DNA of 64,000 bases, taken from contig OX424561.1 in NCBI GenBank assembly GCA_949152475.1, positions 42,684,802 to 42,748,801 on the forward strand, in the 5' to 3' direction. Position 1 is the stretch's first letter, and the number at the start of each line of letters is the position of its first letter. Positions 1 to 10,120 of the stretch are shown in pieces. This DNA is from Terebella lapidaria. Its lineage: Eukaryota > Annelida > Polychaeta > Terebellida > Terebellidae. A model generated the notes under the pieces. It made no database searches. It worked only from the letters and a program-made list of their open reading frames with translations, and was not told the origin of the DNA. The translations under genes and the position numbers were made by a program.

Positions 1-1711
1 TTCTACCCGCGCAGCAGTGCACGCGGCGTCGCTGTAAACTTCTGTCCCCGGTCATAATGACACACTGCCCAGACCAAAATACAAACACTATAAAACTCAT
101 GCGGGGGCAATCATTTCCCTCCGATAACTCCAAATCAAACCATGGATACGGGTAGAAAATGAAAATTTCTATCCCGGGGGACCTTGCAAATAACATACAG
201 TAATTAAAATCAGTCATTAGCTGTAGATGCCGCACTGGCGGTAAATGACGGGAAATTAATCACCTCAGCAAGGTAGAAATTGGGCTTAAAATTGACAGTA
301 ACCACTAACTTGTGGTTGTTAAGAATATGTCAGACGAAAAAAAAATAAATTGCCGTTCTCCAGTCTTTTCGGATATCACATCACACAGTCACTGTCAAAA
401 TTAACGCAATTCCTTCCAACCCTCTTTCGAGAGCGGAAATGACCTGATTTCCAACCCTCTATTGCACCAGAAAGGAAATTTAACAAACTTGTCTCAATTG
501 TGTCATTAATCGAGCAGGAACAGAATTCTCCAGAGACATGCCGCATACTTGTGGTTTAAATAATCCACTCAGTAAATAATAACATGAGATGGATAAATAA
601 ACATAAACACTCCCCATAACCGCTGGTACACTTACAAAGCGATCGGGTATGCCCATGGTAGCCCTAAAGACAATTGAGCGCCCTGTGGGCGTTGATCAGA
701 CGCCCACTAGCAACCCCAACGTATAATAAGGCCACGGAGCAATACCGCGGTCAAGCCCAGAGCCCATACAACGACCACCGGAGCGCGGATCCAATAGATT
801 TAGACGAGGTGCATAACCTCAATGGTTAGGGGGCGAACCCTTCATGCCGGCGCGATATCTAGAGGATCCCAAACATGATGATATCAATAGCAGGCGCTCG
901 TCCGGAACTGCCTACGGACAGAGTCCAGAACCAAACAAGCCCCATAACATGGCATATTGACCTTATCCGATGGTAATGATAGGGATTAGAAACCACAAAT
1001 TATGCTATGCATGTAGAATTCGACCCCCTTCTTAGAAGGAGGCCGGGATTCCGGTCACTCTGACCGGACGGCGTTTTGTAAGGTGCGATCCGGACGAAAA
1101 TGAGCGTCACCCACTGCCGCGGCAGTCCATTGAAAATAATGGTTAAACGGTTTCCTGCCGCTAGAAACCTTAAACTACTATAGACTTAATTACAGTAGTG
1201 GTGCACGGGTGATGACACACCAGAGTGTGTCACCCAAAAGCATCCGGAGCGCCGGACGAGTCCCATGGACGAACCGCAGACATCAATCCGCACATCTGGA
1301 CGCTATCCCCGCGTCCATTGCCAGTTCCCCAAATCCGTGGGAAGGCGCTTCTCCCGTAGCGGACGTAAATCCCAACCTCAGTCTGGCCATATAAGAGGTG
1401 TTCCGGGACCAAGGGCGTCCGGGAAATCCACACAAGTGGTCCGGCCAGCGTAGGCATTGGGTTAACTACGCCGGACAGCAGTCCACATGGTGTGGATAGG
1501 CTTGCCGCACGTCCCTAGTGCTAGAAACTACGGGAGGGCGGATGCGGAGCGGCGGCGTTACGACATAAAGATATTCGCGGACCTCAACTCTGGAGATAGC
1601 CACAAAGTGGCCACTCACAGAGGAAAGTTGTGCGGATCCCTACGGAACGACCTAAAATCCATCCCTGGTGTGATAGATGGATACCGCATCCGCATCCGCA
1701 TGGGCGGAACT
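1..1711 (-). mobile_element. 3' noncoding region of Ty3/gypsy family 1, copy A
   Basis: This stretch follows the pol stop of copy A and has no supportable gene. Read as reverse complement it aligns, diverged but collinear, with 16,783-18,540 behind pol of copy C, right up to position 1. It is thus a very long 3' untranslated part of the element rather than host DNA. No sequence like the 705-bp LTR at 7,311-8,015 is seen here, so the 3' LTR must lie to the left of the window or be lost. A short hairpin (CCGGTCA, 3-nt loop, TGACCGG) lies near 1,051-1,067. Confidence 0.7.
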
Positions 1712-3307
1712 TTAATCCCACCCATACCGGGTCGGCGCACAAGGTTTCCGGCGTGGCCGCCCATCATTAGCAGGTGCTGGAGGGATTGGGGGTACCTGCG
1801 GATCGCCGGGATCAGGTGTAATGTCGTCCGGACCGTCATCTGACGGATCAGAGAGGTCCGGAAGACCCATCATACGGCATATGCGCTCGTCTGGAGTCCG
1901 CGGATGCTGACCGGAAGTGTCCAAAAGAGGAGCATCATCCGGTTTCGCATCTTGTATGAGCGGATCCATGACGAGCGGGCCCTCGTACTTCTTCAGGTTG
2001 TCGATATCGACCACCAGTACCCTATCTGGATCAGAATGCCTCCGGATCCGGTAGTCCACCTCTGTCACCTACTTCAGCACGGTAAACGGGCCTATCCACG
2101 GTTTAGCAAATTTGTTGCCTTGCTTAAGCGGTGGATAATAATAGCGCACCTTATCTCCCTCCGCGAAAGCGGGCCTACCCTTGGCATGGGCGTCATAGCC
2201 ACGCTTCTGCTGGATGACAGACTTATCCAGGCGCGCTCGCGTGGAATCATGGGCGTTCGTCAGGGCACGGCGAACCCACTCAACATACTCCGGACCGCAC
2301 TGGGGTACTGCACCGGTTTCCGCCACCGTTGGATACATAATATCTACGGGCAGATTTAACTCCCGGCCGTACAACATCGCATGGGGAGTAACTCCGGTTG
2401 AAGAGTGGACCGATGACCGGTACGCCATTAAGACATACAGGAGGTGGTCTTCACAATCATTTGCACGATCATTTACAAAAGCCGCCAGCATGTTCAGGAC
2501 AGACCGGTTAAAGCGTCCGTCCGACTGGGGCCTGTAAGGGATGGTCCGGACCTTGGTACTTCCCAGCATCTGTGCTAGGTTCCGGAACAGGTTGCTTTCA
2601 AATTGCGTGCCCTGATCCGAATGTACCTGCTTAGGTACACCATGGTAAACCACCCACCTATTCACCAGCAACCGTGCAACCTCGTCCGCAGTCTGGCGGC
2701 GCAGTGGATAGACGTCGGTATATTTGGTAAAATTGTCCGAGATCACCAGGATGTACTGGAAACCACGCGGGGTGACCGGATGGGTATCCAGTATATCCAG
2801 GGCAATCCAGTCAAAAGGCGCGCCAGCCTTAACCGAGGTAAAGGGGTGGCGGCCAGGAGCCAGAACTCCTTTGCGAGCTTGACACCAAGGGCAGGCTGCG
2901 CACCATCGTTGTACGTCCAAACTGCTACCAGGCCAGTGAAAGCGCTGTTGTAGCCTATGGACGGTCCTCCGGATTCCCAAGTGACCGGTCACCCGGAGGT
3001 CATGCAACTGATGGAGCACTTCTTTCCGCAGCTCCGCCGGAAGCACCAACTGCCAAATAGGGGGCAGTGGGCTCGGTGGCTCATAGCACCGGTACAAGAG
3101 GCCATCCCTCAAGGAGAGTCTTTCCCACTGGGAGATAAGATACTGGGTCTCCTCCTTGTAGGTTTTCTGCTCATCCTTGAAGGGTTTCTGGCCGGCCTCA
3201 AGGGCTTTTATCACAGGTGCCAGAGCACTGTCAGCTCTCTGCTTCACAGCCAGTTGTGCCAGACAGTAGCCGCCTAAATAATTTGGCTCCTCATCCGGTA
3301 TGTCCGA
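1712..3307 (-). pseudogene. Ty3/gypsy pol 3' part: integrase and C-terminal tail (copy A)
   Basis: This encoded the integrase that inserts the retroelement cDNA. In order on the minus strand there is an HHCC zinc-binding domain (a GHLGIRR stretch, then CAACPWC), a DDE core with the first Asp in ALDILD and the second in HSDQGTQFE, and a C-terminal region ending in a typical VDYRIR / HIDNLKKYE-like block and a basic tail finishing RYGWD. The catalytic Glu should follow PQSDG, but here PQSDG runs straight into RFNRS: relative to copy C three residues, including that position, are missing (about 2,510-2,522). Stop codons interrupt the frame near 3,308 (a TAG where copy C has CAG) and at 2,069. 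The copy is dead. Confidence 0.9.
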
Positions 3308-5031
3308 CTACGTACCAGCGGCCATCACCACAGGGGGTGAGGACCACTCGTACTCAGACTCGCCCGAGGACGCGGAGGATACCCACGAGGAGTACACCGC
3401 CGGACTCGAGGAAGACTCGCTGGAGCTGAGCCGCACCTCCGGTTCGAATGCGGGATGCCATCGCCGGTGACGGCGGGTCCTCGCGCGGGGGTGGACTCCT
3501 GCTGCTTGGGCCGCCGTGTTGTTAGAGGGGGCGACGGCCTGCGGCCTTCCCGGAAGGTCCAATTCCGAGTCTGAGGAAGAATCCCCGACGTGCTGGAATG
3601 GAATCATCCCGGCACAGTTAGGGTTCTTGCACTTGTGACAACGTGACAAGCCGTCAGCGTTGCTGTGCAGCTCTCCGGCGCGGTGCTCAATTTTCATGTC
3701 ATACTCCTGGAGTTTGACGAGCCACCGGGCCACCAGTTGAGGAGCCATCTCAGTGAACTGTGATCAGTCCGCAACCGGAAATGGCATCCCAACAAATTGT
3801 GCCATAAACGCTTGGTCATGGTTACCACCACGAGGAGCTCGTGGTGAGTGGTGCAGTAGTTCATTTGAGAGCGGCTCAGAGCCACAATCGCATAAGCTAC
3901 TACCCGCTCTTGCCCGTCCATGATCTGTGAGAGGACACCGCCGAGTGCAAAGTTACTCCCGCCAGTGTCCAGGATGAACTCACATTCCGGACGAGGGTGC
4001 CGCAGCACCGGGGCAGCTACTAGAGCTTGCCGGAGGTCCGAGAAGGCAACTGCCTGCTCAGCTTGCCAGACAAAATCGGCGCCCTTTTCCGTGAGGATAG
4101 TAAGGGGGCGCGCGATCTCCGCGAAGCCTCGTTTGAACCAGCGGTGATAGCTCGCGAAGCCCAAGAAGGACCTCACGTCCGCCACGTTACAAGGCCGAGG
4201 CCAGTTCTGCACAGCCTCTATCTTTGCGGGGTCCGGCCTAACTCCAGTGCCTGTTACCATGAAGCCCAAGTACAAGATCTCCTGTGCGAAAAGTTCACAC
4301 TTACTGGGCTTCAATTTAAGGCCTGCTCCACCGATGCGATGGAGCACCATCTGGAGGTTGTTGAGGGTTTCCCCGAACGACCGGCCATACACGACGACAT
4401 CGTCGATGTAGACCATACATCGCTTCCAGAGGAACCCTTTAAGAACCATCTCCATGCGGCACTCGAACGTCGCTGGTGCGTTGCAGAGCCCGAATGGCAT
4501 TACCTTAAATTGGTAGAGCCCGTTCTTAGTAACAAAGGCAGTTTTCGCCCTATCACTCTCGTCCATCTCGACCTGCCAATACCCGGAGGCCAGATCCAGA
4601 GCACAGAAGTAGTGCGATCCGGCCAGGGCATCGAAGGTGTCCTCGATGTGCGGAAGAGGATATGAGTCCTTCCACGTGGCATCGTTAAGCTTATGATAAT
4701 CCACGCAGAACCTCCATGAGCCGTCCTTCTTCACCATAACCACAGGACTGGCCCAAGGGCTATCACTGGGTTCGATGATGTCTAGCTCGAGCATCTTTTG
4801 CACCTCCTGGTCTATGACCTCTTGGTGCACTATTGCTGCTCGTCGAAGACTCTGCTTGATGGGACGCTCGTCCAGGAGGTCAATGCGGTGTTTGGCCACG
4901 TCTGTCTTGCTAACCGCACCATCCAGACTCATAAATACATCCGCATACTGTCGGAGCAGCATGCGGAGAGCTTGACGCTGATCTTCATCCAGCCGGTCCT
5001 TCAGAACTCGATATTCCAGATGGTCCGGCAA
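3308..5031 (-). pseudogene. Ty3/gypsy reverse transcriptase and RNase H (copy A)
   Basis: This encoded the reverse transcriptase and RNase H of the element. The RT part starts with LDEDQRQAL and QYADVF, has the SPVVMVKKDGSWRFCVDY block, LDLASGYWQVEM and MPFGLCNAPATFE, and carries the catalytic YIDD motif near 4,390-4,420. The connection and RNase H follow: LGFASYHR, then LDTGGSNFALGG, where copies C and related elements have LDTDVSN. The RNase H catalytic Asp is thus Gly here (about 3,953-3,975). A frameshift lies near 3,720, after the HSSLRWLLN block; the other frame continues with IEHRAGELHSNADGLSR and a CHKCKNPNC cluster, then an acidic Ser-rich linker to the integrase. Most of RT is one frame of about 445 codons. 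Confidence 0.93.
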
Positions 5032-5995
5032 GGTGAACGGATCATCTCCGGCGACCGCTGCCGCGCACGCAGCGCGACAGGGATAATCCGACTAGACGAC
5101 GCGAGCTTAGCAGTAGCTGCCACACAGCCGCGCCGTAGTACAACGGGAGCATCCGTGGGGTTCACTACGAGAATGGGCATCGCGCGGGTGTTGGACTTGA
5201 CCAGAGCCCCACCCAGCACGATTCCGGTTTCTCGGGCAAAATTGCTCACCGGTTGCACTATACACGGACGACCATCAAGGGGCATGTGCGGACGGCGCGG
5301 CCTCGCCTCAATGATCATCTCGCTCAAATGCGGCACAGTGGTTGTGGCACCGCCCGGAGTTGGAATGAATGAGCCGGACCTGCCCGGAAGAGGAAGTGTG
5401 TGTCCTCTCCCATTCGGAGTTCACCGGCGCTAAAGTTGGCGATCACCCGGTGGGTCCGGAGAAAGTTCATTCCAATGATCCCGGGCGTTCCAATATCCAC
5501 CACGATTGCCTCTGTTCGGTACACATTGTCTTCAAGAGTAATAGGCAAATCGAGGATACCATGGATACGGATGCTGTTGTTTCCCGCTCCGTGGAGCGTG
5601 TAACGCCCGGGGTCCCGCAACACTATGTCGCGGAGCACAGGGTCGCACTTGAACGTTCCAGTGGCTACGATGGTAACCTACGAGCCGGAGTCTACGAGGA
5701 ACCGGACCGGCTCCCGTCCAAAAGACAGGGGCAGGTACCAGCAGGGGTCCCTCACCAGTGCGCACATCGGATGATCGGAATCACCCGGAGCACTGGGCTC
5801 AGCTACGGAGTCCTTGTTATCTGCCTCAGCTGCGGATGAGCTAGACGGATCCCCAAGGACCACTTCCGGAGAAGTTATATCTACTTCAGGGTCGTCCGGC
5901 TTGTCCGCAGATGGGGCAGCCTCAGGCGCCACAAAACAACTGTCCCCGGACGTAGTGTTGGTCGCCATCACGTCCGGTTTCAGTTTCCCTCTCAC
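5001..5995 (-). pseudogene. Ty3/gypsy aspartic protease and RT leader (copy A)
   Basis: This is the retropepsin-like protease that would process the polyprotein. The active site is FLVDSGS near 5,680-5,700, immediately followed by a TAG codon where copy D reads GAG. The flap-to-C-terminal part is recognisable as IDLP-like strands and the hydrophobic GIIGMNFL motif. The frame shifts near 5,330 and again near 5,020, where it joins RT. Upstream of the protease is an Asp/Ser/Pro-rich linker (SADKPDDPEVD and similar) that is also present in copy D. The domain order protease, RT, RNase H, integrase places the element in Ty3/gypsy rather than Ty1/copia. Confidence 0.88.
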
Positions 5996-6135
5996 AAAGG
6001 ACGGTTCTGCTGTCCCGAAGGACCAGACCGAAAGGAGGAATTTCTCCGGCGCGGATCAGGGAGACTCCCATGATATCCACGTGCCCGCAGGCATTCCACT
6101 AGCTCCGGACACTTAAGCCTAAAGTGTCTTTGTTT

Positions 6136-7182
6136 TCAGCAGAAGTAGCAGGGACGGTTCTGGGCTGGTCCGGACGTGATCGCACAGCATTCCGCGGGTC
6201 CCAGTAATTGCCCACCCTGGCTTGGTGCTATCGGGACTCCCGTCCATCCCACTGGGTAGGTTCCAGACGGGGCGGCATAGCTGACGTAGCTAGGGGCCGA
6301 AGCCACCGGTTGCCATCTAGCTCCTGGAGCATGGTGCGGGGCAGGATAGGTCCACGTGGCCATGGCTCCGGCTGCCGGAGCAGCGCAAGCGGTGGCCAAC
6401 GTGGTCCCTCCAAGCCTCGGACCAGGCGCGGGTCCCATAGTATGGGTTACCGGCACCTGCGGACTTGGATAAACCGGAGGGAGGACCAGCGGACCAGTCA
6501 TCCCTGGGTTGAAAGGGGTCGCAGGACTCGCGCTCGGCACGGCGGACTGACAGCGCCTATACTCTTCCAGTGCCGTCTGCCCTATCCGCCGCTCCCTCTC
6601 TGCCAGCTGCTCTGAGGGTGGCTGGTATCGCGGAGAAAGCGAACGTGTCCTACGATCAGATCGCCCAACGTGGGGCGGTCGGCTGCGGTCATAGCGGACT
6701 GCGGGGGCCAGCTCATTGAGTGAGTGGGTGAGCTGGTCCATCACATTCTGGACAGATTGCCCGACATCCAGACTCGAGGGAGTCAACCCGGCCGGCTGTG
6801 GTAGCCGGTTCAGCCTGTCCGCCCATCCGGAGCTAACCGTGGTAGTCGGCACTCGATTCCGGACGTCCTGAGACATCCCAGGAAAGAGTAGCGGCCGTGA
6901 CGGACGTCCGGACGAGAGTAGGTGCGGAGTAGAGCCGTTTCCAGCTCTGCCCATAGCACCTAAAACATCGAGTCTCGGCCTCGAAGGCAACTGCTGTTGC
7001 AGCCCCGCAGGGCTCGACTCTACGTCCGGAGACGGAGCCAAGGACGTCGGGTACGTGTCTGCGGACTGGGATCGGTCCTGCGGATCGTCCGGACACCATT
7101 CCGCGGAGCCGGAGCCACCGCGGACCTGCTCCTGGATGACCTGGGAGCGAGTATGTTGGACCACACTATCGTTTTCACTCAT
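6136..7182 (-). pseudogene. Ty3/gypsy Gag lacking the capsid region, ending in a zinc knuckle stop (copy A)
   Basis: One open frame of 348 codons starts with ATG (MSEND) about 110 bp after the primer site and matches the start of gag in copy D (MSEKE). It is rich in Pro, Ser and Ala, as Gag matrix regions often are. The frame ends at the first half of a CCHC zinc knuckle (RPCYFC), where a TGA sits; the other half (KQ.H....C) follows in the same frame. Compared with copy D about 950 bp are absent, including the whole capsid domain: sequence matching D at about 39,900 joins in frame to sequence matching D at about 40,853. This Gag could not form a normal capsid. The internal ATG and frame support this start. 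Confidence 0.85.
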
Positions 7183-7291
7183 AATTCTTCGTTATTTTCT
7201 GTTCTGGAGTGTCCCAGAGGAGCGGGCGTTCCCCAGGGACGAGGGAGCAAGACAATGCGACGTTAGGCTGCGATGGAACGCCGTCGGACTG

Positions 7292-7309
7292 ATCCTGGTC
7301 ACGGCACCA
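7292..7309 (-). other. Primer binding site of copy A, tRNA-His type
   Basis: Minus strand TGGTGCCGTGACCAGGAT lies 1 nt inside the LTR end. It is complementary over 18 nt to the 3' end (with CCA) of animal tRNA-His as I recall it from Drosophila. Copy D has the same site with one C-to-T change. Confidence 0.8.
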
Positions 7310-7310
7310 A

Positions 7311-8015
7311 TGTAAAGTATTAACGTCGTCCACTATCTCGGATCCTCGAGGACAGTCCTCTCACCACAGGTCATCGCGGACGCACACCCGCTATCCTCAG
7401 ATCCTCGCGGAAAAGCGGCACACCGAGGGTCACTGCGGGCGCAGTAACAACTCTATCATTAGCACTAAGACCAGGTAACTGCCCACCCAGCGAGCCCAGA
7501 CATGCGGACACCACTCAGATACACGATCATCACCGTGGTGTTAACTGTAAGGCTTGGCTCGCCGCGGTCCGCCTCAGAGATGGAACCCCGGACAGTCCGA
7601 CAGTCTGCCAGAGCCTGTGTCGCACCATCCCAAGTGGGAAGAAACCGGTGATCCACAGGGCATGAGCCCCCGAGTCAGCAACGGTCTCCCCCACCTGGGC
7701 CCCCTATGGAAGTCGTCCCTGAGGCCTGACTGGCCTTTACTCGAACAGAGACAAGGAGCCCATGGCGTGAGTTCACCTGTCGTGCTCAGTTTCTGAGACA
7801 ACTCCGGCCACACAAAATGCGGCCACAGTATTTATACTAGAGGCGAGAGCACGAGAGATGACATAAGCAGCCAGTGTTCAGTATAGTGGATAAGAGGATT
7901 AGAGGGCGTTGCCGAGGCAACCCGTGCTTCGAGCTGAGGTGTCCAAAAATAGACCGTGAAACTGGTTAGTGTTTAACAAAGACGCCTGCCGCGATCTTTG
8001 GGCAAAATTGCCACA
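7311..8015 (-). mobile_element. 5' LTR of Ty3/gypsy copy A (705 bp)
   Basis: On the minus strand it begins TGTGGCAATTTTGCCC and ends CTTTACA, directly before the primer site, so it has the TG...CA ends of an LTR. It matches the 706-bp LTR of copy D along its whole length. A TATA-like GTATAAATAC lies at 7,838-7,829. The five bases next to its outer end are CAATG (8,016-8,020), the expected place for a target duplication, but the other end of the element is outside the window. Confidence 0.88.
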
Positions 8016-8355
8016 CAATGATGCCAAAATATTCGCCAATAGTGATATATTGACTGTAAATCAGTGTTACATCAATGTGACACCGTAGAGGCGTAGACAC
8101 GATTAGGCCTATTGGACAGATTTCACTAATTCCTTCGGCCATACAAAACAATGATAAAAAGCCCAAATTCAAGTCTCCATAGCTCCGTCCCAGAACAAGA
8201 TGAACCTTAGCAGCTTATATACAAAGCTAGCCAATTTTTTCTTAAGCTCACTATAGTAAGGAAAATATATGTTGATAAACTGGATTTTTTGCTACAGCTC
8301 GAATTCTGAGGGTATCCCCTTAAAACGACTGATTTTTATGCCTGACAACCCATAT
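8016..8355. other. Flank between copy A and foldback element
   Basis: About 340 bp of AT-rich sequence. I see no gene or repeat in it. Confidence 0.5.
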
Positions 8356-8360
8356 ATATC

Positions 8361-9435
8361 CACGGGGGTCAAGCGTACCTGAATTATTCGGAGGAATATT
8401 AGCGCACCTGAATTATTGGGAGTAGGGGCGTGAGATATTCGGAGGAAAACATGAAAGTAGGTTGCTAAAAAAAACTGCAAATGTGTGAACAGACAAAGCA
8501 ATGTCACCATAGAGTATGGGATATAGTTGTGTATTTGTTGACACATATATTAGTTAATTAGCTTCACTAGTTTATTCACATTTATGTTCACCGATTCTGA
8601 ACACCGATAGAAGTGAACCCGCCAGGACTAATAACACATGGAATTACTCTGGATATGCGTCAATAAACACTCAAAAGTACCCTAGCTCTGAAGTAAGGTG
8701 ATACTAGAACATCGGCTTACAATTGTAAGGCGTTTTATTGTGTGTTTGTTCATCCAAGTCATATCTATTTGTTTTTTGGCTAGGGCATGATTTATCGGGA
8801 GGAAGTACATGAATCTTTCGGAGATTCATGAAAAATAAACCTTCCTTCCTGAGTACTCCTGTTTCTCCATCAGTGCGTGTCCTGGGGATTATGTATTTAT
8901 TAAAGTGAGACACCGAATAGCCTTTTAAACTACAACATAAGTACATTCGCAATGATTTATATATTATTTTTAAAATATCAATATTGCCCCTCCCAATAAA
9001 TCATGCCCCGGCCAAAAAACACTTGAGGTGAAACAGAAACATAATAAAACACCTCACAATCAAAAGTCGATGTTCTAGTACTACTTCACTATTGATATCC
9101 TTTGAAGTTGGTGTACTTTTGAGTGTGTTATATGTGCAGAACCATAGTACTCCCACATATGAGTGGGTTCATTTATATCGGTGTTCAGAATCGGTGAACA
9201 TAATTGTGAATAAACTAGGAAAGCTAGGTAACCTGTATATTGTCAATAAGTACAGAACTATATCCCATACTCTATGGTGGCATTGGTTTGTCTGTTCAAA
9301 CATCATAGTCGAGTTATTTGCGGCTTTTTAGCAGCCTACTGCCACGTTTTCCTCCAAAGATCTCACGCCCCAACTCCCAATAATTCAGGGACGCCAATGT
9401 TCCTACGAATAATTCAGGTTCGCTTGACCCCCGTG
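8361..9435. mobile_element. Foldback DNA element with ~445 bp inverted repeats
   Basis: The left arm (about 8,361-8,803) and right arm (about 8,989-9,435) are inverted copies of each other. Both ends read CACGGGGGTCAAGCG inward, and each arm holds two CCTGAATTATT motifs. The element is flanked by a direct 5-bp repeat ATATC (8,356-8,360 and 9,436-9,440), a likely target-site duplication. The 185-bp loop has no open frame but contains a perfect 9-bp stem hairpin at 8,808-8,830. CAC ends with 5-bp duplications recall the Transib group, but the following bases do not fit its usual TIR, so I leave the superfamily open. It is non-autonomous. Confidence 0.85.
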
Positions 9436-9440
9436 ATATC

Positions 9441-9584
9441 GTTCGTCGTTCGAGCCGTTCTGTGCGTGCTGTGGTCTTGAAACTGTTCGTGTGCAATGCC
9501 AACCAGCTCAGCTTTTACGTCCATGTTGCATCTGATCACCACTACTAGTATACCACATACGGTAGGCTACCACTTTAGGCACAC
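9441..9584. other. Short unique spacer
   Basis: No gene or repeat is seen before the heptamer repeats start. Confidence 0.4.
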
Positions 9585-10120
9585 TACTTACCACTTAACA
9601 ACTTACTACTTACCACTTCCTACTTTAGAAGGCAAACTTCAGTTACCATTCACTACTTACTAGTTACCATTTTCTATTTACCATTTACTACTTACCACTT
9701 ACTAGTTACTACTTACCACTTACTACTTAAGCCTACCGCTTACTACTTTCCACTAATAGTTTCCACTTACTAGTTACCACTTACTACTTACCACTTACTA
9801 CTTGGGCCTACCGCTTACTACTTTCCACTTACTAGTTGCCACTTACTATTTACTCCTCATCACCTACTACTGACCATTTATTACTTAGGCCTACCACTGA
9901 CCACTGGTGGACCAGTTGTGGAACAAACAACATCCAACCAATATATTAAGTTTTTCTCATAGGCCTATAGTAAGTGGTAAGCGGTAAGTGGTAAGTCGTA
10001 ATTAGTAAGTGGTAAGTCGTAAGTAGTAAGTCGTAAGTAGTAAGTCGTAAGTGGTAAGTAGTAACTCGTAATGTCCCAAATATACCAAGTAGTAAGTGGT
10101 AAGTAGTAAGTCTTAATGTC
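9585..10120. repeat. Inverted heptamer microsatellites (TTACTAC/TTACCAC and reverse complement)
   Basis: From about 9,585 to 9,890 the plus strand is built of variants of the heptamers TTACTAC and TTACCAC. After a unique spacer of about 75 bp, 9,967-10,110 consists of the reverse complement (GTAGTAA, GTGGTAA). The two blocks can pair and form a long imperfect hairpin or cruciform. Part of this structure is repeated at 10,807-11,150 within the larger duplication. Confidence 0.88.

Noticed and set aside
4027..4665. Long antisense frames opposite RT, also near 4,798-5,433, 5,369-5,839 and 41,005-41,622
   Set aside because: They mirror the codon bias of conserved pol on the other strand and have no domain of their own.
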